The translations under genes and the position numbers were made by a program. Under the pieces are notes generated by a model. That model had not been told where the DNA came from. It was given only the letters and a program-made list of their open reading frames with translations, and ran no database searches. 64,000 bases of DNA from Hymenopellis radicata. Taxonomy: Eukaryota; Basidiomycota; Agaricomycetes; Agaricales; Physalacriaceae. Location: contig JADNRX010000068.1 of NCBI GenBank assembly GCA_015501595.1, positions 1 through 64,000 on the forward strand, given 5' to 3'. This document shows, one piece after another, positions 34,432 to 45,370 of this stretch (position 1 is the stretch's first letter; every line of letters begins with the position of its first letter).

Positions 34432-34892
34432 GATTTGTCGACTGCAGATTTGTTACAAGATGGGCAGCAATCAAGATAGCATCGCTTACCTGCACCCAAA
34501 CACACTGTCAGTGATGGAAAGAAAGAGAGTGTGCGGATGTGCGGAGTTGAAATAATGTTGGACCATTTGCTTTGTAAATCATAAGTAAGGGCTCTCTGAC
34601 ATGCTGATGATGGTGTTTCCGTAGCAGCTCCCACCGTGAGTCTCCGTGACAGTAATATATCAGCGCTATTATTTAGCCTGGGCCTTTACGTTCCTGGTGG
34701 ACGCAAGCGGACGCGAGCAGACGCGACCTATTTGAATTTTACCCAAATGATTCCGAGTCGCGTATAGAGGCTTGATCTCCGTATGTATAAAGACGGTCTG
34801 TATGACAACGATGCGAGCCTTGACGCGTGGGATAATACAACATCTTGATTCGATTCTTGCAAACGGTTATAGTACAGGAAACGGGTCTTCGT
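34432..34892. other. Short intergenic stretch
   Basis: No supported gene. A minus-strand frame at 34359-34634 overlaps the MYND start and lacks family signal. Confidence 0.4.
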
Positions 34893-35365
34893 CTAGGCGC
34901 TGATCAATGTAGACAGCTTTCCCTGGCTTTCAAGCGAAAGCGTGGCGTCGCATCCGCCAATGTGCTCTTGGTCTGCAGTAACGAACATCAGCTTATGATT
35001 AAGCTGCCTGATAAGAGTAGTACGCACTGATAAAGACATTGGGCACCGTCCTCTGGCCGGTCTTGGACTGCAAGTAGTCCTGGATCGCACTGGTATCGTC
35101 GCGTTGATCAATTCTACACCCAAAATATGAGTTGTTGATGATGCTGATAAGGGCGGGCAACGCACTCGACAATCTTGATGTCAGCATCGGGATACTTGTC
35201 CGCAAAGAGCGCCTTGGCGCGTCTGCAGTACGGGCAATGGGTCTTGGAGAACACAGTAATCTTGCTCGAGGAGATGGTATCCTACCAGAATGACACGTCA
35301 ACATCGCCGGCTACGACGAGCTTGAAGCAGGTAGTACGGACCTCAACGAATTCCTTGACAGACAT
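34893..35365 (-). CDS. Glutaredoxin, dithiol CPYC type
   Basis: Dithiol glutaredoxins reduce disulfides and protein-glutathione adducts using glutathione. Four exons: MSVKEFVE from ATG 35365; then DTISSSKITVFSKTHCPYCR with the CPYC active site; IDQRDDTSAIQDYLQSKTGQ with TVPNVF (cis-proline loop); and NQEHIGGCDATLSLESQGKL ending KLSTLISA at the stop 34893. The GGCDAT motif binds glutathione. All phases agree and the length (about 105 residues) is normal. No targeting sequence is evident from this start; an upstream in-frame leader could exist. The gene is in tandem with the MYND gene but unrelated in function. Confidence 0.92.
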
Positions 35366-35747
35366 TAGATACTGCTGGGCTTTGGAGGGCGAGGATGAAG
35401 AGGCCGTGGTGGGCACAAAGTAGCTGGTAATGGCGGGAAAGGCGAGATAGTATCGATGCTGGAGATTGCGTTATATATGCTCAGCCTCACCGCAGATCAC
35501 AGCAACACAGGATCACATGACGATCTAATTTGGCTTACTCGCCCGCTTCGGCGTCCCCCTTGCTCACTCACCACACCACGCCTCGCTTACACCACCAGCT
35601 TGTAAGTAGCCGATATCGGAACGACAAATACTAAGCTGCTAATTTACAGAATAACTTTAAGATACATCTCCGCGTTGTTGCGCGCAACACAGAGTCAAGA
35701 TTCCTAATCCAAAAAGCGTTCCAACAAATCGTCGCGACTCACGTATA
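35366..35747. other. Intergenic region between glutaredoxin and P450
   Basis: It contains the promoter side of the glutaredoxin and the 3' end of the P450 gene. No further gene is seen. Confidence 0.45.
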
Positions 35748-37621
35748 TCATAAAACACCTTGTCGGACAATGCCAACAGCTGCGTCTGAACGAGGGGTCA
35801 TAGAGAACTCGAATGGCGCTGGCGTTCGGAACACGCCTCCTTCCCACTTGGCCTCCTTCCCTTCGCGACTAATATTGAAGGTCGCCAATGTACCCGCGAT
35901 AAGCAGCCACGCCGAGGATTCGACCAAATGTGCCCCAGGACATCGCCTGAGCCGCAGGTCAGAATGAGCACTATCATAGAAGGAAAGTTTTACGCCTACC
36001 TCCTTCCAAAGCCAAACACGTAATTCCGGGGATCCCGGCGCTTTTCATCTTCATCCTCTTCCTTCTTGTCAGTGAACCACCGCTCAGGCTTGAACGCATG
36101 CGGATCCGGATACATCGTCTCGTCACGCAAAATTGCCCATATGTTGCCTATCACCAAGCTTCCTTGAGGTATCCGCATTCCTTCATACACATCCTCCTCC
36201 ATGAGGCGATGTGGCAGGCAGAGCGGAACCGGACAGCCCCAGCGCAGGGTCTCTGTGTAAATGGCAGATACTACAGCAGTATCGGTTTAGTGCCAGGCGA
36301 GGACAGTCAAGACATAATAGTGGACTTACTGTACGGCAGGTGATCCCTATCGGCCAGAGTTGGAAGACGTGCGCCTCGCGTCACGCTGTCAATCTCTTTT
36401 TGCGCAATCGCGACGCACTCGGGATGCATGGAGATGGCGAGGAGAAATGAAAGCATGAGGGAGACCGTCTGCGAATGGTAAGCGTCTAGCTTTGCGTGCT
36501 ACTAGGAACTCACGGTATCGCCGCTCGCAGAATACATGCTATTTGCGGTCCACTTGAGGTCGTGCGTAAACGTGTCATCGTTCTTGAGTGCATCCTTTTC
36601 CCGTTCTTCCAGGAGAAGTGAACAGAAACTGGGTGAGAAACTACCGGATCTCTGCAGATCAAGTTAGCCTAACTGATGGATCGAAAACGATGAGCCTTAC
36701 CACTGCTGACTTGACAAATGACCAAGGTCCCTCGACGAACTCCTCCATCTTGGCTTTCCAAACCTTTGCTTTCCGCTGGAAGCTCAGACCCGGGAGGTAG
36801 CTTAGGACAGGAATACTCTCGAGCGGCAAGTGCTGTAACCAAGGCAGCACATCAACCGCCCAAATCCCACCGCCAGACGCGATCTCATTCTGAAGAATAT
36901 CGACACATTCTGAAGCAAGCCGGATGAATGGGTCTGGATCCTTGCCGCCGTCTTCTATTCCAAGAGGCACAGGCTCGTATCCATACACGACCGCGAGCGT
37001 TAGCCCGCCGGCATATCGCTGAGTGAGTGCCCTCACGCGATCGTATCCAATGCTACCGCTCAGGATTTCCTGGAGAAACTGCAATGTACTGCGTTGAATA
37101 AGCGGTTCGTACTTGGGGATGGCTCGAACGCCAAAGGCGGAAGTGAGAAGGCGACGCTGGCGTTTAGATTGTCCGCTATATGGAGTGAAGGCGACCATGT
37201 TCTGGCAGCCGCAGAGCTCACCGGCCATGAGCATGTGGGGTTTATCGCTGTAGATCGCGCCGCGTTTGTCTAGAAGATCCGACACGGCTTGGGGAGAGGA
37301 GAGGAATATCAGAGGCTGCGATAGGACGTGTATGTGGATGACAGGGCCATAGGACTTAGCCCAGCGGGTGATTAGTACGTGCATGGGCGTGCCAGAGGAG
37401 CCCGACTGAGCGCTAGAGGGTGTCGGGGATGTTCGGGGTGACGGATCAGCATCTTGGTACACGTTCACACCAGCCACGGCCATGAGATCTGGGATGTTTC
37501 CCAGGAGCGGTATAGGCGTCGGCCCAGGCGGCAGGTCGCGTTTCCGCGTCAAGTGAACAACGAGGAATACCGTCGATAGGAGTAGGACGCCACCAACGGC
37601 GAGGGCGGTGGCAGAGAACAT
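35748..37621 (-). CDS. Cytochrome P450 monooxygenase
   Basis: The ATG at 37621 begins MFSATALAVGGVLLLSTVFL, an ER anchor, followed by the proline hinge LPPGPTPIPLLGN. The I-helix has SASGDTTVS, the K-helix ETLRW (ExxR), the PERF-like motif is FKPERW, and the heme loop FGFGRRRCPGAHL spans an intron between GRR and CPG. The frame continues to the TGA at 35748-35750 (tail AAVGIVRQGVL). N-terminal features and the ending resemble fungal clan members around OrdA-type P450s, which oxidise varied secondary metabolites or lipids. Several introns in the 36.0-36.7 kb part are inferred, not each verified. A divergent small gene starts 254 bp away. Confidence 0.9.
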
Positions 37622-37874
37622 TATCGGTGCAAGACGCGCTGGGAGATGTCGCCTAACAGAAACGCGGATTTTATAGAGAAGATGGAGGTGAAAAGATAGG
37701 AACGAAAGCTTGACGACAGAGAAGAGAAGCAAGCCATCAATTCATAACGGCCACGCCTCGCAAATCGAAGCGCCGGCGTTACAGAGGCGTTAGGTAATTT
37801 CCGTTTTGAGCGTCGCTGAGACTCCCTGCCATGCCGTGCCCCGCCCGAGACTACAACGCCGCCCGCGATTGGAC

Positions 37875-38290
37875 ATGTCTTTCATCGTGAACGCCAAAAG
37901 GTAATGGATCTTCACCCGGACCGGTCCTCCGATGCTCTTGACGCGTCCATTCTCGCCTGCTTAACGCGTCTAATTCGCCACAGGAACACTGTGGGGATAA
38001 CGGTACCGACCAAATCGGTCACCACTTCGTCCACTCCTCCTCTTCCCCAATAGTCAGACAGAATCTATCGCGGACGAGGCCTTGCCATTTTTTATGGAGC
38101 TAGTAATCTGGGTCCTTCTCCCGCGCTTGTATTACTACCAGTCGTCATCGGGCTCGCAGTCGGAACTGCCATCTTGTATATGTACCACGACGCCACCCAT
38201 CTAAAAATTCTGCCTGTCGCGTCTTGCCCTATACCCTTCAGGCTAGCGCTGCTCCTACGCGGGTATCCTTCGTCCCAGTACTCGCACTAG
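37875..38290 (+). CDS. Small single-TM protein of about 93 residues
   Basis: Three exons read by eye (37875-37900, 37984-38002, 38054-38290) give an in-frame product of 93 residues. It starts MSFIVNAKR, has a basic segment with IYRGRGLAIFYGAS and one hydrophobic helix (ALVLLPVVIGLAVGTAILYM), then a short tail. The second intron (donor gtaccg) removes an otherwise in-frame TAG. I do not recognise the family; the arginine-rich N-terminus plus one TM would suit a mitochondrial or ER membrane protein, but this is a guess. It lies head to head with the P450, so they may share a promoter. Confidence 0.45.
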
Positions 38291-39176
38291 TCAGTTTCAC
38301 GTCGTGCTTCCAGTCACTGCCATGGTTATTTGCAAAGTAGACGCCGGGAATGTACCTTTCAGAAACTCCCCCCTTGCAACTCTGCTTGTTCCTGTTCTTT
38401 TTGGTCTTCCACAGTGCGCGTGTGGCGCTATTGACGTGCTTTCTCTCCGGTATCAAGACGTAAGTCTGCTTGTGGGTTCGTTTTCCTGATGTCCACGGCT
38501 CGCTTCTCTTCCTTGTTGGCAACCATCAATCAATCATCGCATCGCATCGCAAAAGATTTCGAACGAGGTAGAAGATATGACGGGAACGTTCGCTCTGTTT
38601 TTCATTCACTCAACTCTATCCATGTTCTGATCCCTCAAGATATCTTCAACCTGTCCCCGTGTTCATCGGGATTCGGGAACTAGAATCAGCGCTAACCACG
38701 TATGTCTTCTAACACTAAAATATGTTTCGTGTCCAAATTTGGAGGACGGTCACCCAGGCTCTTTCGCTGGAGCCTCGCCGCGGGAACTTGCACCTGGGAG
38801 CACCGTCGAACCCCGCAATCATATCTCAGTTCATCATCCGGATCTCGACGTTTGGACGCGCATCATGATGATCATGTCTCTCCCTTCCCATGTTCTAAGC
38901 CCTTGTAGCAGTGCCTTGATATAATATTTGGCCTTCATTGAGAGTTACGTGAAGAATGTCGGCCCAGTCATCTCTCCTCCTCGGATCTACATCGGCGTAA
39001 CAGATCAGGAGAATGTGACTCACCAATACAAAAACGCCCTGCAGCGGTGTTGGTTGGACTATACCTCTGCGCACATAAGTATTGTAAGCCAAGGTCCATG
39101 ACCTCGGGTCCCGACTGCCATGGATGTCTCCACACGCCGACCGTATTACTCGTAACTCCAAGCTTTAGAGCTGGAT
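38291..39176. other. Intergenic stretch
   Basis: Only short overlapping frames on both strands, none with a family signal. One plus-strand frame (38739-38924) looks slightly protein-like but is too weak to call. Confidence 0.4.
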
Positions 39177-39352
39177 GAAGCCTGAGAGTGGCGGGACAAA
39201 GGCGGGATCAGGACGGCGCGCCGCTGCGCCCCATCATGTGGTCAAAGCACATGCCGGTTGCTAACGGTTTCAAAACTAGGGCCTAAGGGCCTCCTGGGGA
39301 GTCGGTATTGATATAACACCCTACCTACTCAGTACTGCGCCACGGCCACCCT
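39177..39352 (+). mobile_element. hAT-type MITE, copy 3, 5'-truncated and degenerate
   Basis: The sequence from gagagtggcgggacaaaggc onward matches the middle and right part of copies 1 and 2, including gccgctgcgccccatcatgt, and ends with a damaged right terminus (tactgcgccac, then ccaccct). The left third is missing and no target duplication is visible. It lies 75 bp from the tRNA-Thr 3' end, in the same orientation as the other copies. Confidence 0.75.
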
Positions 39353-39427
39353 GGGTCCCTAAAACTTTTAACTGATTTCTAACACCCCACAGATTCGGGG
39401 GAAAAATAATCATCTCGCGGTTCCTTA

Positions 39428-39499
39428 TGCCACCTAGCCGGATTGAACGACTGACCTCGTCATTACAAGTGACGCGCTCTACCACTGAGCTAAGGAGGC
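39428..39499 (-). tRNA. tRNA-Thr, anticodon TGT
   Basis: The minus strand reads GCCTCCTTAGCTCAGTGG, an anticodon arm with loop ACTTGTAAT, and a T-arm with TTCAATC, ending AGGTGGC plus discriminator A. No intron. The acceptor stem has one T-T mismatch (positions 4 and 69), and the T-stem uses one G-U pair, so a slightly decayed copy is possible. Confidence 0.85.
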
Positions 39500-39962
39500 A
39501 TGCTTTGGGAATTTTTAAGACCATCACAAACATCCTCACTTGTACATTTGATTTGGTACGTGAAATATGACTAATCCCATGAGCATTCTCCAACTATCAC
39601 CAAGCTGAGACACCCCTTCCGAGATAGGACGCGTACGCCACACTTCACAAGGATTACCAGTAAGCCTTATAAATCCTACGGCATATCCCCAGAACAAATG
39701 GCGCTCTGACGACATTGAGCTCGAGAAGCTGGTCTTTGGTCAAGTTCTTGTCGCTTTCCCCACATCAACTCGTACCCCAAACGGATCTCTCATATGGCTA
39801 TGTTGCTGAACATTGCTCCACTAAGCGAAGACTTTGAGAAACCACCTCCTATGTCCCACCCAAAGTACCTCTTGTACGCGTTACCACGCCGGCATTACTC
39901 ATCGAGTCTGGAAGTCGGATACTACTTAAAAGGCCTGAAAACTTTCCGACCCATACCTCAGC
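39500..39962. other. Intergenic stretch
   Basis: No gene is visible. It contains the upstream flank of the tRNA-Thr and the promoter side of the NTF2-like gene. Confidence 0.4.
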
Positions 39963-40494
39963 ATGCATCCCGCCACAGCCCTCTTGCAGACCTACCTCAC
40001 CGCCGCTTCCGCGCTGGACTGGGATACCTCGGTGTCCCTCTTCACACAAGATTTTGTGATAAACGTCCTGCCGGCTTCAACGAATCGTCCTTCCCTTAGG
40101 AAAGACGAATACGCCGCTGCGCTCAAAGGCAGCATAAACCAGTGGTTCACGCCCAATGCGCTGAAAGTGAGTTACCATAGATGTACTGCCCGTCGATGAG
40201 GACCTAATGCGAACATCATAGTTCACTATACAGGACGTCCACGAGACGGTGTCGGGAGACACGATTATCGCCCATGTAGGCTGCAGCGCACAAGTTCTCT
40301 TCGACGCTCATTATGACATTTCAACATAGGTGACATCCGGCGGCACTTCGAAGCTGGGAACCCCATGGCACAACGAGTATATTTTCGTCGTCACCGAGGA
40401 GGACGGGAAGATCAAGAAGATCGCGGAGTTCATGGATAGTGGTTTCATCAAAGGGTTCCTCGAGGCTGAGGCCAAGGCATCGAGCCCATTGTGA
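39963..40494 (+). CDS. NTF2-like / SnoaL-like small protein
   Basis: Three exons (39963-40166, 40234-40275, 40330-40494) give 136 residues with consistent phases. The fold pattern is that of the NTF2/SnoaL superfamily: an N-terminal helix with FTQDFVINVLP, a helix KDEYAAALKGSINQW, then strands DVHETVSGDTIIAHV, TPWHNEYIFVVTEEDGKIKK and a final helix with AEFMDSGFIKGFLEAEA. Such fungal proteins bind small ligands or act as isomerases/dehydratases; the substrate is unknown. No signal peptide. Confidence 0.72.
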
Positions 40495-40636
40495 TACGCC
40501 CTACAATCAGTAACAATCATGAGTATTCATAGCTCAACTCGGTTGAATGAATGACCCCACTTTTGTAACAATCGCGGAAGTCCTCCGGGATCAGAGAGAG
40601 CCTCCCTGTGAGTCATAACACGATGAGTTGGACGAT

Positions 40637-41252
40637 TTATAGCGCCAATTTATCGACCACCTCCGTCATTTTACGAACATGCATGCCGACGCCACGCGCC
40701 TCATAGCGATCCCGAAGTCTCTCGCAGTCCACCGTTTCAACGATACCTTGCGGACAAGAGAATTTCACCACCCCAATGCCAGCTAAACCCGTCGGTAAGG
40801 TTATAGAACATTCGTACACCTGCAACGTAACATGCATCGGTCCAGGTCCTGCCTCGGGAACGTATGCCACAGGATACTCCAGCAGTAGAGCTGCAAGGGG
40901 AACAGTGACACACGGTGATAATGCATCCGGTAGCCTGAAAGTTGTCGAGCTGCTGTCGATTGTCTCTCTCAGCATTCTCCACGTTTTACAGAGCCGCTCA
41001 GATGGCTGGACGATCCTCGGGGGTGAGCTAGCCGCTATGAAAGTCGTCTCCTCTACATAGTCTTGTGCCAGAAAGAGCGAAACGTTGACGAAGAACGACT
41101 GATCAGAGGCGGGATCATAAAGATGAACAATGTCGGAAAATAAGGGATCCTTCTAAGACGCAGTCGCAGAGTCAGCGACTTTGTTCGGTCCGTGGTAGTT
41201 GCATCGCGACACATACAGCCCGCAGATTGATGAGAAGAGTGTCAAAGTCCAT
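40637..41252 (-). CDS. Unassigned conserved-looking protein of 183 residues
   Basis: Two exons: MDFDTLLINLRA from ATG 41252 (to 41217), then after a 64-nt intron KDPLFSDIVHLYDPASDQSF from 41152 to the stop at 40637. The product alternates strands and helices (SFFVNVSLFLAQDYVEE, VPLAALLLEYPVAYVPE, LAGIGVVKFSCPQGIVETVD) and ends in a charged helix. It looks like a real, well-folded protein, but I do not recognise the family. It converges with the NTF2-like gene, 142 bp apart. Confidence 0.55.
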
Positions 41253-41490
41253 AGAGACCGCATCGACGAGATACGCAGTGCTGTTATCTTGGATGAGAAC
41301 AAAAATTAACCCGCCAGAAAGCAGCTTGAATATTTACCGAATAGACAATACAACCAAGGCCAAGTCCGTCGCGAACCTCTTTTTCCTTTCATGTGAAGTT
41401 CGGGAGACATTGACGCCTTGCTCGATGATTCGAACGACACGTTCAAAGATTGATGGAGAGATCATGATGGTCCAAGGCAAAGATAAAACA

Positions 41491-42562
41491 GATCGATCAG
41501 ACTCCTTCCCATTCGCTCTTACGCCCAGCAAAATAATCTCACTTCCTTGGGCGGGTGGATGGAAGGATCTGGAATAGATTACGAATACATTTTGATCTAA
41601 TCTACTTGTTATCTCTTATCTCCCTTATCTTAGCTCTCCCATCAAACCTTAATTATTTAGCTAGGGCGTAAGAGCGACTGGCATAACTTGCAAGGTTTGT
41701 TTGTTTGGCTGCATCGTCTGATGTATTCCCTCAAAGGCTCAAGTAGGCTCAAGTGCACTACGGACAGTGGCGCAGTACTATTACCGGCTTCGGTGTATTC
41801 TCAAAATTCATGTGGTGGCATTTTTTCAATGATAATAGTTCATTGCATGTGAAGGAGTAGGCTGTTACAGCAGCAAAACGAAGGAGATACGAGAAATCAT
41901 AAATGTAGGTATACGGCAAGGCTCAACCTTGGAGTGGAGGTGGTGGATATTTTTTAGGTCTGATAAGGATGGCGATGACGCGTCCGTGGCGTTGGAGACG
42001 GTACGATGTGAACGGGTGCTGATACCCAGGGCGTTGTCCTGAGAGTAACCGAACGAAGGGTATGCATACGGGGTGTATCGCTCTCGAGTCCGTGTACTGG
42101 GCTTGGATCCTGCAGATTTGCCACAAGTGCGGTGCACAACGTATTCGCCGTCGCCGTCGTGGTCTTCATCGTCATCCTCTTAGCACTCTTCATAATCCTC
42201 CTCGCTCCCTCCACAGCACCCTAATGACTTGCAGCCGCCAATTTCTGCTGAGTTCGGGATACTTTGCGGCCGCGTTGACAAGAAAATGAAAGTTCATGTA
42301 GCAGCAGCAGGTGTCGAGAGTGCAAGTGCGAGGACCCAGGGAGAACCAAACAAAGCACGCACCGGCCGACAAGTTATGCCAGTCGCTCTTACGCCCTAGC
42401 AGAATAATTAAGGTTTGGAGTACTTATATAAGCATCAATATTTCGATCGAGGGTTCAATTCGCGTTCAAACCAAATATATTTTACGCCACATCTTACTGT
42501 ACAGGGATTTAGGATTATTCTGCTGGGCGTAAGAGCGAATGGGAAGGAGTCTGCAGATCGAT
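41491..42562. repeat. Nested inverted-repeat structure with two TIR elements
   Basis: Two small units, 41514-41676 (163 bp) and 42384-42537 (154 bp), each begin CGCTCTTACGCCC and end with its inverse. Their flanks also match each other inverted: actccttcccatt (left of the first) with aatgggaaggagt (right of the second), and actggcataactt with aagttatgccagt. The unit interiors (about 100 bp) are unrelated. The 690 bp between the units have no supported gene; a minus-strand acidic then tyrosine/serine-rich frame at 41865-42300 may be a decayed gene tail. Confidence 0.75.
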
Positions 42563-43416
42563 GAGCTTCACTGGAGCCTCATGAGCACGTGTATACTAAT
42601 CACTATTTCCGAGTTATAGCAACGTTAAACATTTCGCTTTGATTTCCCTTGTCGTTGTGCACTGATTTATATGTATGCGTGTAGGATTGTAAATAGGGAC
42701 TTCAGCGCTTCAACAGCCGGTAAGGCAGTGAAGCCGTACATGTGCCCGTACTGAGATGAATCGCACGAAGCTCAGAGTCATGCACTGTTCCAATCATCTG
42801 AATGACCGTGACAGCAAACAGCCTACAGCTTCGAATGTGCGTCTACCAGAACAGCAACGAGTGATTCGAACTAGGATGAGGCGTATGACCGCGTACAGCG
42901 AGCTTTAGCATGAGAATATACGTACATGATGTACATCGTCTCAGCGTAGCATTAATCATGGCTTCGGCGTGCACCTGTCAGGCAATGATGAGATCAGTCA
43001 TACAATCGGGTCGCTCTCCCGGTGCGTCGTAAATGGATCCTTGGTTTCGTTCTCGAGTGCGTCTCGAGTGCGAACACCACCAGTTAAACGTTCGGCCCAG
43101 GCACGAGTCATACTACAACGAAACAGTGCACCATCCCGCCACGAAACAGTAGTAGTAAACCACAGGATTGCTGGAGGGCGATGCGAACGTCTTCGAGCTG
43201 TCGCGATCTGATGGTTTCGTAGAGCCCGCGCAATCGATGCCGGCTGTCGATATCAGTCCGGACGTGATGGATCCCACAGTACTCTCTCTCCTCGTGTACC
43301 TCGCCATATAAACCCTCACCCTCACTTGAGATATCCGCGGGCTGGATATCTCTGTGCACCATTCTGTACTTCTGCAGGCCAGAATCCCACCCTCCCGACG
43401 TCGAGCGTCCGTCGTC
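42563..43416. other. Intergenic stretch upstream of the seven-TM gene
   Basis: No gene is supported. Short minus-strand frames overlap the start of the next gene and are shadows. Confidence 0.4.
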
Positions 43417-44736
43417 ATGGCTCCCCTTATTCCAAGTATGTCTGCGACCTAATCGTCGTCGTCCTCCGCTGAATGCCGCTGCAGGGGTAAACCAGCATGA
43501 TATGGGATCGCGCTCGGGTGTCTTGCTCAATGTCTGGATCTATTTCAATCTCGTCTCCAACACTATTCTGCTCCCCCTCCTCGTTGTCGTTCTCCTGGTG
43601 TCCAAACGTGCGAAGCGTCATCCCACTGTGATCAACGTATGCATGACATGGATACTCTCTGGCATTTTCTCCTTGCTCCTGTTCTACGCTGGCGAATATA
43701 AGCCTGATACACCGGAGCCGACGAAGAGCCTCTGTATCGCCCAGACAGCCTTGCTGTATGGAATAACGCCAATGTACGTTCGTCCGCGAGAGGCATGATC
43801 CTATCTGATACGTCCAAGGTGGTCGGTCGCCATTTTGGCATTGGTATACCATATGGTCGTTATTTCGACGGGTTCCGAAGTGAGCAAGCCGAGGATGATC
43901 GGGGTGCGCATAGCAAGGGGGGTTTGAAAGGCATCTCTGATTTAGGCATGCAGATGCTCGTCGCACCATACACGGTGCAACTGATTTTCACCATCAGCAA
44001 CCTCGCAATCTCTGTTTCACATCCCAACTTGGTGAATCGCCATCGACGCTTTTTCTATTGCGCCTTGAAGTGTGATGCACTGTAAGTGTACATCATACTC
44101 AGAAAGGCACGATGCTTACCGGGTTTGAAGAGCCAACACAATGATCCTGTTTACTTTTGTCATGTGCATCGCAATTATTGCTCTACAAAGTATGTCTGGG
44201 CGAATCTTCTTCTACAGTGATTTGATCTGTTGCTAGTATATCTCGCCATCATCTTACGCCGAAACTGGACAGGCATGAGGAAAGCAGGGATCCCAGGCGG
44301 TGTGGATATTCAGCTACTCAGTCGAGTTCTAGTGTTTGGGGTGTGTATACTGTTCGGCATAGTGTGAGTGCGCTTAAAGAGGAGTGGTGTGTCGGGAGTG
44401 GCTGATATTGGAACATAGTGTCAACCTCATTGTACTTTTCGACGAGCATAATCTGGCGCCGGACATGTACGCTGCAACAAGTAAGTTGCTGTATCACCAA
44501 GTCACCGAGTGTACTGACCACTGCGACAAGTTGGCACGGTTATCTTCCTCGTATTTGGGTCACAGCCAGGCGTACTGCGTACGGTCATGTTTTGGAAGAA
44601 CGACGAGTCTCAATCACGCCCGGCTACCATATATCTTCCCAGAGAAAGGAGTTGGGGAGTATCTGTAGATCTGGTAGCGTCACCGAGAGACGGTAGCACG
44701 TTCGGAGATCTCATGGTGCGTCAACCAGAACACTAA
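43417..44736 (+). CDS. Basidiomycete seven-TM receptor-like protein
   Basis: The ATG at 43417 (MAPLIP) is spliced to a second exon RVNQHDMGSRSGVLLNVWIY. TM segments follow: LVSNTILLPLLVVVLLVS, then RHPTVINVCMTWILSGIFSL; CIAQTALLYGITPM leads over an intron to WSVAILALVYHMVVI; MLVAPYTVQLIFTISNLAI; ANTMILFTFVMCIAIIALQ with IYLAIILRRNW; VLVFGVCILFGIV; and GTVIFLVFGSQPGVL before a hydrophilic tail ending at TAA 44734-44736. The CIAQxxLLYGxxP and FGxQP motifs are typical of a large, uncharacterised Agaricomycete seven-TM family. Around seven exons are needed; all joints tested kept frame. The ligand is unknown. Confidence 0.75.
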
Positions 44737-44858
44737 AGGACGCTGCGCTGCCTGACGGAGGTTTATGCACTACCCCACGCACGCGATGTCCGCATGCTGT
44801 ATTTAAGAATTTAACTCAATGTATTATAAGTAGCTTATAGGAACACGTACGAAGGTTT

Positions 44859-45370
44859 CTACGCCCCGAGGGCCCTGTATCTCATGCCTTCCAAGGCAGC
44901 CAGATTCTCGGTTCCTTTGTCGATTCCTTCCAAAACGTTTTGTATCAAAAAGGCGACCACCGGCGTCAAGCACCACCATGCGACGGGATATCCGAGGAAA
45001 AGAGCAAGAGTCGGAGCAACGAAGGCGGTAGCGTAGGTCAACTGGAACGAGAATGCTTGAGGATGATGCCTCAGGATGAGTAACAGATTGAGGTGGGCGA
45101 TCAAGGCATAAGTGTTAGCGGTGTAAACGTCAACAGTTGCCTTGCCAGAAAGTCAATGTCAGAAAATATGGGGTTGAAATTGAGAGACAAACAAAAGAAA
45201 GACATTCCCAAGATGACATAGAGAAGAATAAGGGCTTTTCGGTCAGACGCCGCGTTGGCGGTCCTCAGAGATTGTATCAGTTCTTCTTGTTCTGCAAAGA
45301 TGTCATTCAAGGCTATTCCAACGACGACATCCGTCGCACCTTGTTCATTCGAGGACGTGTTCATTCTCAT
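44859..45370 (-). CDS. Small multi-TM membrane protein, unassigned
   Basis: From ATG 45370 the product begins MRMNTSSNEQGATDVVVGIA, then a TM helix ALILLYVILGMSFFCLSL followed by NFNPIFSD. A second frame continues TVDVYTANTYALIAHLNLLL with further helices (FVAPTLALFLGYPVAWWCLT and VVAFLIQNVLEGI) to the stop at 44859. The two parts overlap out of frame near 45140 and no GT donor is available, so a one-base indel is likely. NPxFS and a WW motif in the later TM region look like a conserved fungal family, which I cannot name. Confidence 0.5.
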
